DNA from: Oscillospiraceae bacterium
GTDB taxonomy: Bacteria > Bacillota > Clostridia > Oscillospirales > Acutalibacteraceae
Direction: 5' to 3'
Assembly: GCA_031273905.1 (NCBI GenBank)
Contig: JAISQZ010000057.1
Span: 1 to 32,000, forward strand
Length of the DNA stretch: 32,000 nucleotides
The position numbers and the translations under genes are program-made. Shown here one piece after another: positions 18,337 to 27,167 of the stretch; the stretch's first letter is position 1; the number at the start of each line of letters is the position of its first letter. The notes below the pieces were generated by a model that had not been told where the DNA came from, did no database searches, and was given only the letters and a program-made list of their open reading frames with translations.

Positions 18337-19337
18337 CTCCTGTTCCACGCCTTGGGCACAAAGCATTCCTCAAAACAGCGCACGGCAAAGCGGTCGGTCA
18401 TGCCTGCGATGTAATCGCACGCGGCGCGTGGGACGCCCTCCTGTTCGCCGATGCGGCGGTATTCCTCCGGCATCCGCTGCGGTCTTGCGCAAAAATACCG
18501 GTAAAGCCAGATGACCATATCCACCGCCTTGCCCTCTTCGCTTTTGCAAACGGGGTTGGTATAGACCTGCTCAAACATAAAGCGGTGCAGCAAATCAAAC
18601 TGCGCCCCGGCCTCGGGCTCCAGACCGATCTCCCCGCCGCCCTGCGCCACGCAGGCAAGCACCAGGGCATTGATCCGCGCGGACTTGTTTGCGCCCAGAA
18701 CCTGGCGCACACAGGACGGAAGATCCTCTTCGCGCAGGATGCCCGCGTGCTGCGCGTCGTCGATATCGTGGTTGATATAAGCGATCTTATCCGCTAGGCG
18801 GACGATGCGCCCCTCCCGTGTGCAGGCCTCCTCGCCGATGGTGTGGCGCTCAATCCCGTTGCGCACCTCAAAGGTCAAATTCAGCCCCTGCCCGTGCTTT
18901 TCAAGGGTGTCCACCACCCGCAGGCTTTGGGCATAATGAAAAAAACCTTCCGGATGCACCTGCTGCAGCGCACGCTCCCCCGCGTGACCGAAGGGTGTGT
19001 GACCAAGATCATGCCCCAGGGCAATCGCCTCGGTCAAATCCTCGTTCAGGCGCAGTGCGCGGGCAATGGTGCGGGCGATCTGCGCCACCTCCAGGGTGTG
19101 CGTCAGCCGTGTGCGGTAATGATCACCCTCCGGGGAAAGGAATACCTGCGTCTTGTGCTTAAGCCGCCGGAAGGAGCTGCAATGCAGGATGCGGTCGCGG
19201 TCGCGCTGGAATGCCGTGCGGATGGCACAGGGTTCCTCCGCACGCAGTCGCCCGCGGCTTTCGTCCGCAAGCGCCGCGCCCGGCGCTAATGTTTGGCGCT
19301 CCAATTGGCAGGTGGTATCCGCGATGGAAGCCGCCAT
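18333..19337 (-). CDS. dgt: dGTP triphosphohydrolase-like HD-domain protein
   Basis: 334 aa. The family hydrolyses dGTP or other dNTPs to nucleoside and triphosphate, trimming dNTP pools. Seen: FQRDRDRILHCSSFRRLKHKTQVF (two halves of the family signature around residues 43-66), RLTHTLEVAQIAR with metal-ligand His79, GHDLGHTPFGHAGE with the HD pair 108-109, and a later IVRLADKIAYINHDIDD metal motif. The length fits the shorter, Gram-positive dGTPase-like group rather than E. coli Dgt (about 505 aa). ATG 19337 follows AAGGGG at a spacing of 8; the frame extends to a TTG at 19394, which I reject. It is the first gene of a dgt-dnaG-rpoD operon, an arrangement common in clostridia. Confidence 0.93.
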   Translation of the reverse strand: MAASIADTTCQLERQTLAPGAALADESRGRLRAEEPCAIRTAFQRDRDRILHCSSFRRLKHKTQVFLSPEGDHYRTRLTHTLEVAQIARTIARALRLNEDLTEAIALGHDLGHTPFGHAGERALQQVHPEGFFHYAQSLRVVDTLEKHGQGLNLTFEVRNGIERHTIGEEACTREGRIVRLADKIAYINHDIDDAQHAGILREEDLPSCVRQVLGANKSARINALVLACVAQGGGEIGLEPEAGAQFDLLHRFMFEQVYTNPVCKSEEGKAVDMVIWLYRYFCARPQRMPEEYRRIGEQEGVPRAACDYIAGMTDRFAVRCFEECFVPKAWNRR

Positions 19338-19675
19338 TGTCGTCGCCCCTTCCCGCTTTTCGGCGCTTTGCGCGTTTGTTTTTGGTTCATTCAATTAGTT
19401 ATACGCAGGAAAAGGTGAAATTCCTGCTAAAAATCTTGATTTCTTCAAAAAAAGCAACATACGGGCAAACTTCCGGATTGTGGATTGGCGGCGCATGTTT
19501 TTCACGCGGGCGGCAGACAAAACGCTCCCCCTTTCCATAACAGTGTTTTTGGGTTCCACTGTCTGTTGCAAGGGGAGCGTGTCAGCCGCCCGCAGGGGGC
19601 GATTTTTTGAATTTTCATGGCTACGCGCGTAGCGCTTTGGCTGTGCGCGAAGCGCTTTGGCTGTGCGCGAAGCGC
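19338..19675. other. 338-bp gap between clpX and dgt
   Basis: No credible gene. It holds a short hairpin GCAGGAA / TTCCTGC (19405-19427) just upstream of dgt, a long inverted repeat (19506-19593), a 14-bp palindrome GCTACGCGCGTAGC (19620-19633) and a 20-bp tandem repeat running up to the clpX stop. The dgt promoter must lie here, but no good -35/-10 pair is visible; TATAAC (19403-19398, minus) is the best -10 candidate. Confidence 0.6.
19506..19593. repeat. Long inverted repeat downstream of clpX, probable terminator
   Basis: Arms 19506-19530 and 19572-19593 pair over about 22 bp with one mismatch and two extra bases; the innermost part is ACGCTCCCC / GGGGAGCGT. Inside, ACAGTG / CACTGT forms a second stem. 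On the minus strand the inner 9-bp stem is followed by TTTTG, so it can terminate clpX transcripts. On the plus strand CGCCC / GGGCG (19587-19601) followed by ATTTTTTGAATTTT could also terminate. Confidence 0.7.

Positions 19676-19676
<1 letters not shown>
19631..19676. repeat. 20-bp tandem repeat, two and a quarter copies
   Basis: The unit AGCGCTTTGGCTGTGCGCGA occurs at 19631-19650 and again, identical, at 19651-19670, followed by a partial AGCGCC that ends at the clpX stop codon. It directly abuts the palindrome at 19620-19633. It is non-coding on the minus strand; its origin is not clear. Confidence 0.9.
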
Positions 19677-20968
<1,292 letters not shown>

Positions 20969-21065
20969 ATCTCTCTCCTTCACAAGGCAATCGCTGTTTT
21001 CTCCCGCCCGAAGCGCAACCGCCCCGGCGCCTTGACGGCGGCAGGGCGCGGGGCTTTCCCTGCTA

Positions 21066-21647
21066 TCAGCGCTTTGCCAGGATTTTATCAACCAGACCGT
21101 ATTGCACGGCCTCCTGGGCGGTCATATAATTGTCCCGCTCGGTGTCGCGCTCAATGATTTCCAGCGGCTGCCCCGTGTTTTCGGAAAGCAGCTTGTTCAG
21201 CCGTGCGCGGGTCTTGAGGATGTGGTCGGCGACAATCTTGATTTCCGTCGCCTGCCCCTGTGCGCCGCCCATGGGCTGGTGGATCATGATTTCGCTGTTG
21301 GGCAGGGCAAAACGCTTGCCCTTCGCCCCCGCCGCAAGCAAAAAGGAACCCATCGAAGCCGCCATCCCCATGCAGATGGTGGAAACATCGCTTTTGATGT
21401 AATTCATCGTGTCAAAAATCGCCATGCCCGCGCTCACGGAACCGCCGGGGCTGTTGATATAAAAGCTGATGTCCTTTTCCGGATCCTCCGCCTCCAGGTG
21501 CAGCAACTGCGCAATGACCAGGCTTGCGGTCACGTCATTGACCTCATCGGAAAGCATGACGATGCGTTCGTTGAGCAGACGCGAAAAAATGTCGAAGGAA
21601 CGTTCGCCCCTGCCCGTTTGTTCAATCACCATTGGCACCAAAGACAT
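21066..21647 (-). CDS. clpP: ATP-dependent Clp protease proteolytic subunit ClpP
   Basis: 193 aa, normal length. Role: a tetradecameric serine peptidase chamber that degrades proteins unfolded by ClpX or ClpC. Seen: N-terminal [32 protein letters not shown] with catalytic Ser98, MIHQPMGG with His123, and ERDTERDN with the third triad residue Asp. ATG 21647 has AGGAGGG at a spacing of 8; an ATG seven codons upstream contains that SD and is rejected. It lies 73 bp after tig and about 97 bp before clpX. There is no obvious promoter of its own, so cotranscription from the tig promoter is likely. Confidence 0.97.
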   Translation of the reverse strand: MSLVPMVIEQTGRGERSFDIFSRLLNERIVMLSDEVNDVTASLVIAQLLHLEAEDPEKDISFYINSPGGSVSAGMAIFDTMNYIKSDVSTICMGMAASMGSFLLAAGAKGKRFALPNSEIMIHQPMGGAQGQATEIKIVADHILKTRARLNKLLSENTGQPLEIIERDTERDNYMTAQEAVQYGLVDKILAKR

Positions 21648-21720
21648 ATGAAATACCCTCCTCATTTTTGGTTCGGTCAATTTCAAGTATCGTGCGCTTA
21701 TGCGCGGTTTATACCGTGCG

Positions 21721-23037
21721 TCAAGTGGATTGCGCCGCAGTCTCCTGCGCCGCCGGCTCCACGCGCACCGCCTGTGCCTTCACAAAAGCCAAGGCCTTGA
21801 CGCGGTTGAGGTCCCTGACGATCTCCTCGCGCGGCACCGCGTATTTCGCGCGCGCCAGTTCCACCTTGTATTCCGCAGCGATGCGGGCATATTCCGCTTC
21901 GATTTCCTCTTCGTCCGGCGCAAAGCCCTCCGCCGCGGCAACCGCTTCCAGCGCCAGCTCCAGCTTCACCTGCTTTTCGGCGCGACCCGCCATCTCCGCG
22001 CGGAATTCCTCCTCGCTGCCGCCGACGATTGCGCAGTAACGCTCCAGCGGGATCTGGATGCGTTCTAAAAACAGCTCCTCGTTGCGCTTTGCACGCTGCT
22101 CAAACATCCGCCCGGCAATCTCGCCGCGCAGCAACGCCGTCAGCGCATCCTGCACAGCGGCCTCAAAGCCCTCCGCGCTTTCCTTTTCGCGGCTTTCGGC
22201 AAGCTCCTTGGCAATCCCTGCGCGTAGCTCTGCAACGGTGTCGCAGTCCTCGCCCACCTCCTGCGCAAAGTCGTCGTCCGCCTCGGGCAACTCCTCGCGC
22301 TTGAGCGCGTGCAGCTTGACCTGAAAAACAACCGGCTTGCCCGCAAGCGCTTCGCTGCCGTAATCTTCCGGGAAAACAACGTTTACATCAAATTCCTCGC
22401 CCGGCTGGCGCCCGATGATCTGCTCCTCAAAGCCGGGGATAAAGCTCTCGGAACCGAGCATCAGATCATAATTTTCCGCCGCGCCCCCCTCAAAGGCCGT
22501 GCCGTCGATAAAGCCCGTAAAGTCTATCTGGGCGATATCGCCCGACTGCGCGGCACGGGATTCCGCCTCTATGGTGCGCGCGTTGCGCTGCTGCAATTCA
22601 CGAATCCTCGCGTCAATATCCTCTTGCGTCACCGCCGCCGCTTCCGCCGCCGCGATTTCCAGCCCCTTGTAGTCCCCGACCGTCACCTCCGGCGCGGTAA
22701 TGGCGGTGAATTGCAGCTTCACGCCCGTTTCCCGGCTTAGCTCCTCCACCTCCAGCGCCTCGGGGGCGAAAATAAGCTCCAGCCCGGCTTCCTTCACAGC
22801 TTCCTCCACGGTCTTCGGCAAAAGGGCGTCAAGCGCCTCGTCGAAAAAGACCTTTTCGCCGTACCGCTTTTCCACCAGGGAACGGGGCGCCTTTCCCTTG
22901 CGAAAGCCCGGCACCACCAGGCTGGAAAGCTCCTTCGCGAAAATTTCTTCCACCTTCGCGCCAAAATCCGCGGCGCTGATGCTTGCGCTGACCCGCCAAG
23001 TGGCGGGTTCCGTTTTTTCCTTGGAAACAAAACTCAT
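21721..23037 (-). CDS. tig: Trigger factor, ribosome-associated chaperone
   Basis: 438 aa. Role: binds ribosomal protein L23 at the exit tunnel, shields nascent chains and has peptidyl-prolyl isomerase activity. Seen: an N-terminal ribosome-binding domain with signature GFRKGKAPR (44-52), an FKBP-type PPIase domain (about 150-240; [13 protein letters not shown] and [17 protein letters not shown]), and a long helical C-terminal arm domain rich in Glu, Ala and Arg. ATG 23037 has AGGAGG about 13 nt upstream, slightly far; a closer ATG (AGGAGGATG) is in another frame and opens only a short ORF. It is the first gene of tig-clpP-clpX, with a TATAAT promoter 49 nt upstream. Confidence 0.96.
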   Translation of the reverse strand: MSFVSKEKTEPATWRVSASISAADFGAKVEEIFAKELSSLVVPGFRKGKAPRSLVEKRYGEKVFFDEALDALLPKTVEEAVKEAGLELIFAPEALEVEELSRETGVKLQFTAITAPEVTVGDYKGLEIAAAEAAAVTQEDIDARIRELQQRNARTIEAESRAAQSGDIAQIDFTGFIDGTAFEGGAAENYDLMLGSESFIPGFEEQIIGRQPGEEFDVNVVFPEDYGSEALAGKPVVFQVKLHALKREELPEADDDFAQEVGEDCDTVAELRAGIAKELAESREKESAEGFEAAVQDALTALLRGEIAGRMFEQRAKRNEELFLERIQIPLERYCAIVGGSEEEFRAEMAGRAEKQVKLELALEAVAAAEGFAPDEEEIEAEYARIAAEYKVELARAKYAVPREEIVRDLNRVKALAFVKAQAVRVEPAAQETAAQST

Positions 23038-23085
23038 CGTTGCTGTTCATCCTCCTACATAATTGCGTCAGTCTGATCACGGAGT

Positions 23086-23114
23086 ATTATACAGCATCCG
23101 CGCACAAATTTCCA
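23086..23114 (-). promoter_or_regulatory. Sigma-A promoter of tig-clpP-clpX
   Basis: The -10 is TATAAT (23091-23086), 17-nt spacer, -35 TGGAAA (23114-23109; 4 of 6). The transcript start would be about 42 nt before the tig ATG. No CtsR-like repeat was seen next to it. Confidence 0.7.
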
Positions 23115-23158
23115 GCCCTTTTTGTAAAAAGTTCCCGCAAGGCAAAAACAGGCGCTCC

Positions 23159-23860
23159 CTAACTCCCCTCATCCCCGCCGTTTTTAGCCCGCAGCTTGTT
23201 TTCCTGCCTTGCCCTGGCAATCGCCAGCGCACCGGGCGGCACATCCTCGGTGATGGTGGAACCCGCCGCGGTATAAGCCCCCGCGCCCACGGTGACGGGC
23301 GCGACCAAGCTGTTGTGGCAGCCGATGAAAGCGCCGTCCCCCACCACCGTGCGGTGCTTGTGCCTGCCGTCGTAATTCGCCGTCGCCAAACCGCAGCCCA
23401 CGTTGACGTCCCTGCCAAGCGCCGCGTCACCGATGTAGGAAAGGTGGGCGATCTTCGTCCCCGCGCCCACGGCGGCGTTTTTGATCTCCACAAAGTTGCC
23501 CACGCGCACCTCTTTTTCAAGCACCGTCCCCGGGCGCAGGCGCACAAAGGGACCAAGCTGTGCGCCGTCGCCGACCACGGAGGCCTCGCCGTGCACACTG
23601 TTGAGCACACAGCCCTCGCCCACGCTGCAATCGCGCAGCCAGGTGTTTGGACCTAGCACACAATGGCCGCCGACCGTCGTTTCGCCTTGCAGGAGGGTGC
23701 CCGGCAAAATCAGCGTCCCCGCGCCGACGGAGACCGCCGCGCCGATGATCACCCCGTCCGCGCAGGGGATGCTTACCCCGTCGCGCCGCAGTCTGCGCAG
23801 GATTTTCCGCCGCCGCCCGGCGGAAAGGACTTCCAGTTCGTTTGTGGGAATTTTTTTCAT
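23159..23860 (-). CDS. Stand-alone GlmU-type acetyltransferase (left-handed beta-helix)
   Basis: 233 aa made almost entirely of hexapeptide repeats after a short basic N-terminus (residues 15-26). It matches the C-terminal half of GlmU, which acetylates glucosamine-1-phosphate on the way to UDP-GlcNAc. Residues equivalent to E. coli GlmU active-site positions are present: RLRPG (Arg333), VEIKN (Lys351), AHLSYIG (His363, Tyr366), NVGCG (Asn377) and ANYDG (Asn386). The N-terminal uridyltransferase domain (about 230 aa, LxxGxGTRM-type motif) is absent, and no part of it is found upstream, where the promoter lies. ATG 23860 follows AAGGAG at a spacing of 9. It is transcribed alone ahead of tig. 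It may be a separate acetyltransferase subunit or act on another sugar nucleotide; substrate not certain. Confidence 0.88.
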   Translation of the reverse strand: MKKIPTNELEVLSAGRRRKILRRLRRDGVSIPCADGVIIGAAVSVGAGTLILPGTLLQGETTVGGHCVLGPNTWLRDCSVGEGCVLNSVHGEASVVGDGAQLGPFVRLRPGTVLEKEVRVGNFVEIKNAAVGAGTKIAHLSYIGDAALGRDVNVGCGLATANYDGRHKHRTVVGDGAFIGCHNSLVAPVTVGAGAYTAAGSTITEDVPPGALAIARARQENKLRAKNGGDEGS

Positions 23861-23883
23861 GTGCGGCCGCTCCTTTCGATCAC

Positions 23884-23899
23884 TGCCCCCAAGGGGGCA
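23884..23899. repeat. Perfect palindrome in the acetyltransferase leader
   Basis: TGCCCCCAAGGGGGCA, a 7-bp GC-rich hairpin with a 2-nt centre, lies 24 nt before the acetyltransferase ATG and upstream of its SD, within the transcribed leader. It could be an operator or an RNA hairpin; nothing more can be said. Confidence 0.6.
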
Positions 23900-23955
23900 C
23901 CTGCGCAAGTATGGCTTTGTGCATTCAGCCTTGCATAGGCTGCCCCTGGATTCAT

Positions 23956-23984
23956 AGTATAATCCGCCGCGGCAAAAATAGCAA
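23956..23984 (-). promoter_or_regulatory. Sigma-A promoter of the GlmU-type acetyltransferase
   Basis: TTGCTA (23984-23979), 17-nt spacer, TATACT (23961-23956) on the minus strand, about 96 nt upstream of the ATG. It lies immediately after the terminator of the upstream Cys-rich genes. Confidence 0.7.
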
Positions 23985-23993
23985 GCAAAAACC

Positions 23994-24020
23994 GGCGGCG
24001 CAGAAAACCTCTGCGCCGCC
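23994..24020 (-). terminator. Terminator after the Cys-rich small genes
   Basis: An 11-bp stem GGCGGCGCAGA / TCTGCGCCGCC with a 5-nt loop, followed on the minus strand by GGTTTTTG. It ends the transcript of the two small genes at 24101-24478. Confidence 0.85.
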
Positions 24021-24100
24021 GCCCCGGTTCGTCAAACCTGTATGTTCTCATCTGTCTTCCAGGGAGTTGCACTCACTTTGTTTTTCCTTTTGCTTTCGCT

Positions 24101-24241
24101 TTAGCCGCAGGCGCAGCCGTTGCTCCCTGTGCCGAAGAGGGTATTGTCCGCGCAGCTGTTGCAGGAAGAGTTCCCTCCCAGGCTTCCCAGCAAAAGCAGC
24201 AGGCAAAGCAGCGGCAAGAGCGAGTTGAGGTTGCAGTTCAT
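24101..24241 (-). CDS. Tiny Cys-rich membrane-type protein, copy 2
   Basis: 46 aa. A short start MNCN, a hydrophobic stretch of Leu residues (about 9-22), then a Gly/Ser/Asn tail with Cys spaced SSCNSC and ending GCACG. ATG 24241 has GGGGGG at a spacing of about 7. It has the same length and layout as the gene 96 bp upstream (24338-24478), so they look like diverged paralogues in one transcript. Small Cys/Gly-rich proteins of this kind occur in clostridial genomes, sometimes labelled 'chorion class high-cysteine' (from memory, not checked). Given the sporulation-type promoter in front of the pair, a spore-coat or mother-cell role is a guess. It is too short for most gene callers. Confidence 0.75.
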   Translation of the reverse strand: MNCNLNSLLPLLCLLLLLGSLGGNSSCNSCADNTLFGTGSNGCACG

Positions 24242-24337
24242 GAGATGACCCCCCGTTTTAAATTTCGTGCATTCTTCCGCACACCGCATTACTATGCGCC
24301 GCGGCGGAGCACTATGCACAAGTGCCCGGCCGTTTCC

Positions 24338-24478
24338 TTAGCCGTTGCAGCCGCAGCCGTAATCGTTGCCGCAGGGGTTGCTGCAGCAAGAGCCGCTGGT
24401 GCTTCCGCCTCCGCAAAGGAGCAGGATCAGGAGCAGGAACATGATGTTGCTGTTGCATCCGCATCCGCCAAAGCCCAT
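24338..24478 (-). CDS. Tiny Cys-rich membrane-type protein, copy 1
   Basis: 46 aa, ATG to TAA, preceded by AGGAGG at a spacing of 7. It starts MGFGGCGCNSN, has a hydrophobic stretch IMFLLLILLLC (about 12-22), then GGGS, a CC pair, and a tail with alternating Gly and Cys ending in YGCGCNG. There are nine Cys in 46 residues. Layout and length match the following gene at 24101-24241. The hydrophobic part could span or anchor to a membrane, and the Cys-rich tail could cross-link by disulfides or bind metal. No function is known to me. Its position behind a CATATGAT-type -10 element suggests late sporulation expression. Confidence 0.8.
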   Translation of the reverse strand: MGFGGCGCNSNIMFLLLILLLCGGGSTSGSCCSNPCGNDYGCGCNG

Positions 24479-24511
24479 GTTGTTTCCTCCTTTCTGGTAG
24501 CTTACATTCAC

Positions 24512-24537
24512 ATCATATGATAAAGAAAAAAATAGGT
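24512..24537 (-). promoter_or_regulatory. Possible sigma-K/sigma-E type promoter
   Basis: On the minus strand CATATGAT (24519-24512) fits the mother-cell -10 pattern CATAnnnT. AC (24537-24536) lies 16 nt upstream, within GTCACC, as in sigma-K promoters. The SD of the first Cys-rich gene follows about 20 nt later. No sigma-A alternative is visible nearby. Confidence 0.45.
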
Positions 24538-24616
24538 GACGGTTTTGGGGACGGGTTTTATTGCGGATTGCAATTCACATGCAATTTCGCGATTGCAAAA
24601 ATATGCCGCCCGCCCC

Positions 24617-24645
24617 TTGACAAACCTCCCCTCCCCTGCTATAAT
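24617..24645 (+). promoter_or_regulatory. Consensus sigma-A promoter of rplJ-rplL
   Basis: TTGACA (24617-24622), exactly 17 nt, TATAAT (24640-24645): a perfect consensus, as expected for a ribosomal protein operon. Transcription should start near 24652. Confidence 0.92.
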
Positions 24646-24651
24646 ACTTAT

Positions 24652-24795
24652 GTTCTGCCAAAGACAGCAGGTTCCGGTTTTCCGGAAGAATGGAGCCGTT
24701 GCGGTTCCGCCTGCCGAGGAAGACGCGCGGCGGTGTTCAAAAAAACACCTCCCTGCGCCCTTTTGCCCTGCGGCGGAAGCGGCGTTTTTTTTATC
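24652..24795 (+). ncRNA. Ribosomal protein L10 leader with terminator
   Basis: This leader has the landmarks of the L10 autoregulatory element: AGACAGCAGG (24662-24671) facing CCTGCCGAGG (about 24711-24720), the L10/L12-binding stem. A hairpin GGTGTT / AACACC (24732-24749) follows, then an intrinsic terminator with stem CGCC-CTTTTGCC / GGCGGAAG-C-GGCG (24756-24784, one bulged C, some G-U pairs) and eight T. Excess L10(L12)4 binding is expected to favour termination or block translation before rplJ. Confidence 0.82.
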
Positions 24796-24821
24796 CTATT
24801 TTTCCGGAGGTGAACACACAC

Positions 24822-25328
24822 ATGCCAAGCGAAAAGATCCTTGCGCAAAAGAAGGCGACTGTTGCCCAGTTGAAGGAAACCCTCGGCAGCGCGGTCACCG
24901 GCGTCCTCGTGGAATACAAGGGCATCAGCGTGGCGGATGACACCAAGCTGCGCAGCGACCTGCGTGCGGCGGGCGTGAAGTACAGCGTTGTCAAAAACAC
25001 CCTGCTGGAGCTTGCCGCGAAGGAAGCCGCCCTGGAAGGGCTGATCCCCAGCCTGAAGGGCGCCACAGCACTTGCCACAAGCGAAGCGGATTACACTGCG
25101 GCGGCGCGCATCCTCTCCAAATTTGCCGCGACCAGCAAAACCTTCCGCATCAAATCCGGCTTCCTGGATGGCACCGTCATTGACGAAGCGAAGCTGGATA
25201 GCCTGGCGAAGCTGCCTTCCCGCGAGGTGCTGCTTGCCACGGTCTGCAACGCTTTCCAAGCGCCCATTGCGGCCTTTGCCCGCGCTGTGCAGGCAGTCGC
25301 CGACCAGTCGGAACAGCCGGCCGCCTGA
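24822..25328 (+). CDS. rplJ: 50S ribosomal protein L10
   Basis: 168 aa. Role: forms the base of the ribosomal stalk by binding 23S rRNA and L7/L12 dimers. Seen: N-terminal KKATVAQLKE, VEYKGISVADDTKLR, the KNTLLELA motif, and a C-terminal Ala-rich helix that binds L7/L12 (from about residue 130). ATG 24822 follows GGAGGTGA; the open frame to 24690 crosses the leader terminator and is rejected. It is followed by rplL after 62 bp. Neither rplK-rplA upstream nor rpoB-rpoC downstream is present, which is unusual. Confidence 0.97.
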   Translation: MPSEKILAQKKATVAQLKETLGSAVTGVLVEYKGISVADDTKLRSDLRAAGVKYSVVKNTLLELAAKEAALEGLIPSLKGATALATSEADYTAAARILSKFAATSKTFRIKSGFLDGTVIDEAKLDSLAKLPSREVLLATVCNAFQAPIAAFARAVQAVADQSEQPAA

Positions 25329-25390
25329 GGCGGAACACGGCGCACCAACAAAAAGAAAACAACTGTAAATGAATTTAGGAGGAAATCATT

Positions 25391-25765
25391 ATGGCTACCG
25401 AAGCAATTACAAACATCATTGAGCAACTCAAAACCCTGACCGTGCTTGAGCTTTCCGAGCTTGTGCATGCGGTTGAGGACGAATTCGGCGTTTCCGCCGC
25501 AGCGGCGGTCGCGGTTGCGGCGCCTGCGGAGGCTGCCGCCGCCGTGGAAGAGCAGACGGAATTCGATGTCGTTCTGGCCTCCGTTGGCCCGAACAAGATC
25601 GCCGTCATCAAGGTCGTCAAGGAATTGGCGGGGGTTGGTCTTGCGGACGCCAAGGCTCTGGTCGATGCCGCGCCCAAGGCGATCAAGGAAAAAGTATCCC
25701 GGGAAGATGCCGATGCCGCCAAGGCAAAGCTGGAGGAAGCCGGAGCCGGCGTGGAAGTCAAATAA
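25391..25765 (+). CDS. rplL: 50S ribosomal protein L7/L12
   Basis: 124 aa. Role: flexible stalk protein that recruits translation GTPases. Seen: an N-terminal dimerisation helix ([20 protein letters not shown]), an Ala-rich hinge (about 38-52), and the C-terminal domain with [30 protein letters not shown] and a Lys/Glu/Ala-rich end. ATG 25391 has a perfect AGGAGG at a spacing of about 7. No terminator follows the stop before AT-richer foreign-looking DNA begins, whereas rpoB is the usual next gene. Confidence 0.97.
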   Translation: MATEAITNIIEQLKTLTVLELSELVHAVEDEFGVSAAAAVAVAAPAEAAAAVEEQTEFDVVLASVGPNKIAVIKVVKELAGVGLADAKALVDAAPKAIKEKVSREDADAAKAKLEEAGAGVEVK

Positions 25766-25848
25766 GCAAAATGGGTGAATCCAATGGGCTAATCGGCGGT
25801 ACACTTGATGACAGACGCAAAAAACCTGAGAAGCTGGCGATTGTGCAT

Positions 25849-26562
25849 ATGAAAAGACTTATTTGTTTGCCTTGGAGGTATTTCTTCGATTTATGCCTTT
25901 TCGGCACATGTATATTTGTGTTATTTGGATGTTCACCACAAAGCAATGCACTTTCCGAACAAACAGCCCAAAAAAGCGAAACGAAAAGTCATCAGAAAGT
26001 GCCCACCTTCGATGATTTTAGCAGCACTGTCCCCTCGCTTTCAACCGACAGTGCTGTTGAAACCACCATTTTATCATTGCCCTATGTATCCGATCCATCT
26101 ATCCCCCATCCTAGCCAAGGACTCACTAGCCGAGTTCCTTCTGCAGCCCCACTTTCTTTTCCCATTAAAACTGTTACATTTATGAAACTTCGCCCCGCTT
26201 ACGACGGTTTTGATATTGTGAAAATGCTTCAGACACCATCGGAAATACAGGTGTTTCAGAATTATCTGAAGCCAGAAGCTTGGGAGCTTGCCGAAGAGGG
26301 ACATTGGCTAAAATACAACCCTGCAAGACCCAATGGTCAGGTTATCTTTGTGCAAGGAGTGGAAGATCAGCTTGCCGTCATGCACCTTTACACCGACCCT
26401 GCCAGCAAATCAGATTTTGAGGGAGGAGTTTCGTTGGCGCTCTTTGACAGACTATCCCTTGCACCATCTGACTATCAACCGTTCACCAATCCACTTGTCG
26501 GCTTCAAACGCTACTACGTGAGCAGTACTGTATATCATAATTTGCTTGCGTTATTCACATAA
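25849..26562 (+). CDS. Predicted lipoprotein of unknown function
   Basis: 237 aa. N-terminal signal with basic start MKRL, a hydrophobic segment (about 11-26) and lipobox VLFGC (Cys28), so probably lipid-anchored outside. A Ser/Thr/Pro-rich linker (about 30-105) is followed by a compact C-terminal domain (about 110-237; LRPAYDGFDIVKML, FKRYYVSSTVYHNLL). No known family recognised. ATG 25849 has only a weak upstream GAGAAG; the frame extends to 25771 but without a better SD. Base and codon use are visibly more AT-rich than in the ribosomal genes before it, suggesting later acquisition. The next gene, a broken caspase-like secreted protein 37 bp downstream, has the same composition; the two may be an imported unit. 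Confidence 0.75.
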   Translation: MKRLICLPWRYFFDLCLFGTCIFVLFGCSPQSNALSEQTAQKSETKSHQKVPTFDDFSSTVPSLSTDSAVETTILSLPYVSDPSIPHPSQGLTSRVPSAAPLSFPIKTVTFMKLRPAYDGFDIVKMLQTPSEIQVFQNYLKPEAWELAEEGHWLKYNPARPNGQVIFVQGVEDQLAVMHLYTDPASKSDFEGGVSLALFDRLSLAPSDYQPFTNPLVGFKRYYVSSTVYHNLLALFT

Positions 26563-26599
26563 GAATGATCACTCTTTAAAAATTGAAGGGATCATAATC

Positions 26600-27167
26600 A
26601 TGAAAAAGACAACCGCCGGCAGCCCCGCCCACATTCGCCTGCTTGCCGCTGTGCTCGGCATCGTCTGCCTATTTACCACCATCGGTGGAATCAATGCACA
26701 TGCTACCGCCGGGTATGCCTATTCCATCGGCGGGGAGTTTTTCAATGGAGATGATGTCCGTTCTGCCTGCGATTACTTTGCGCTGTGTGGATATTCATCT
26801 TACTATACCTGCAATCCCACTTATTCTTACATGAACAGCTCAAGTCGTCTTAATAGCGATGTTGTGTATTTTTCGGCACACGGGGGACAGCACGCAATTG
26901 AATTCTATCATATTAACCCAAACACACGTGTTGCCGATACCTATGACCCATCTAAGCCGGGCATGAGCACGGTTCTTATCAATAACTTTACCCTGAGCAA
27001 CACAAAACTCTATATTTATGATGCCTGTGAAACTGCAATGGGAACAACAAAACGGCGAAGCGTTCTATGATGCAGAAGCAGACGTTTTTTATTACAGAAT
27101 TCGAAACGTTTATGAAACACCAAGCGGTGCTAAGGGATGTTTTTCAACTTTATACGAAATGATCTGA
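26600..27167 (+). pseudogene. Broken secreted caspase-like (His-Gly/Cys) protein
   Basis: The intact part is 156 codons (stop at 27068-27070). It has a signal peptide (hydrophobic about 12-30, cleavage likely after HATA), then VVYFSAHGG (His94) and KLYIYDACETA (Cys143). A His-Gly followed about 49 residues later by Cys in a DAC motif is the pattern of caspase-fold peptidases (clan CD). Just after ACETAMG the frame degenerates. Frame +1 from 27033 to the stop at 27165-27167 reads a plausible protein tail (NGEAFYDAEADVFYYRIR), so a deletion or frameshift inside the gene is likely. The usual C-terminal half of such a domain is missing. ATG 26600 has AAGGGA at a spacing of 8. Composition is AT-richer than its surroundings. 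Confidence 0.65.

Noticed and set aside
24540-24600. Repeated ATTGCAA motifs as an origin or operator
   Set aside because: Only a few short AT-rich repeats without DnaA-box consensus or iterons; not enough to support a feature.
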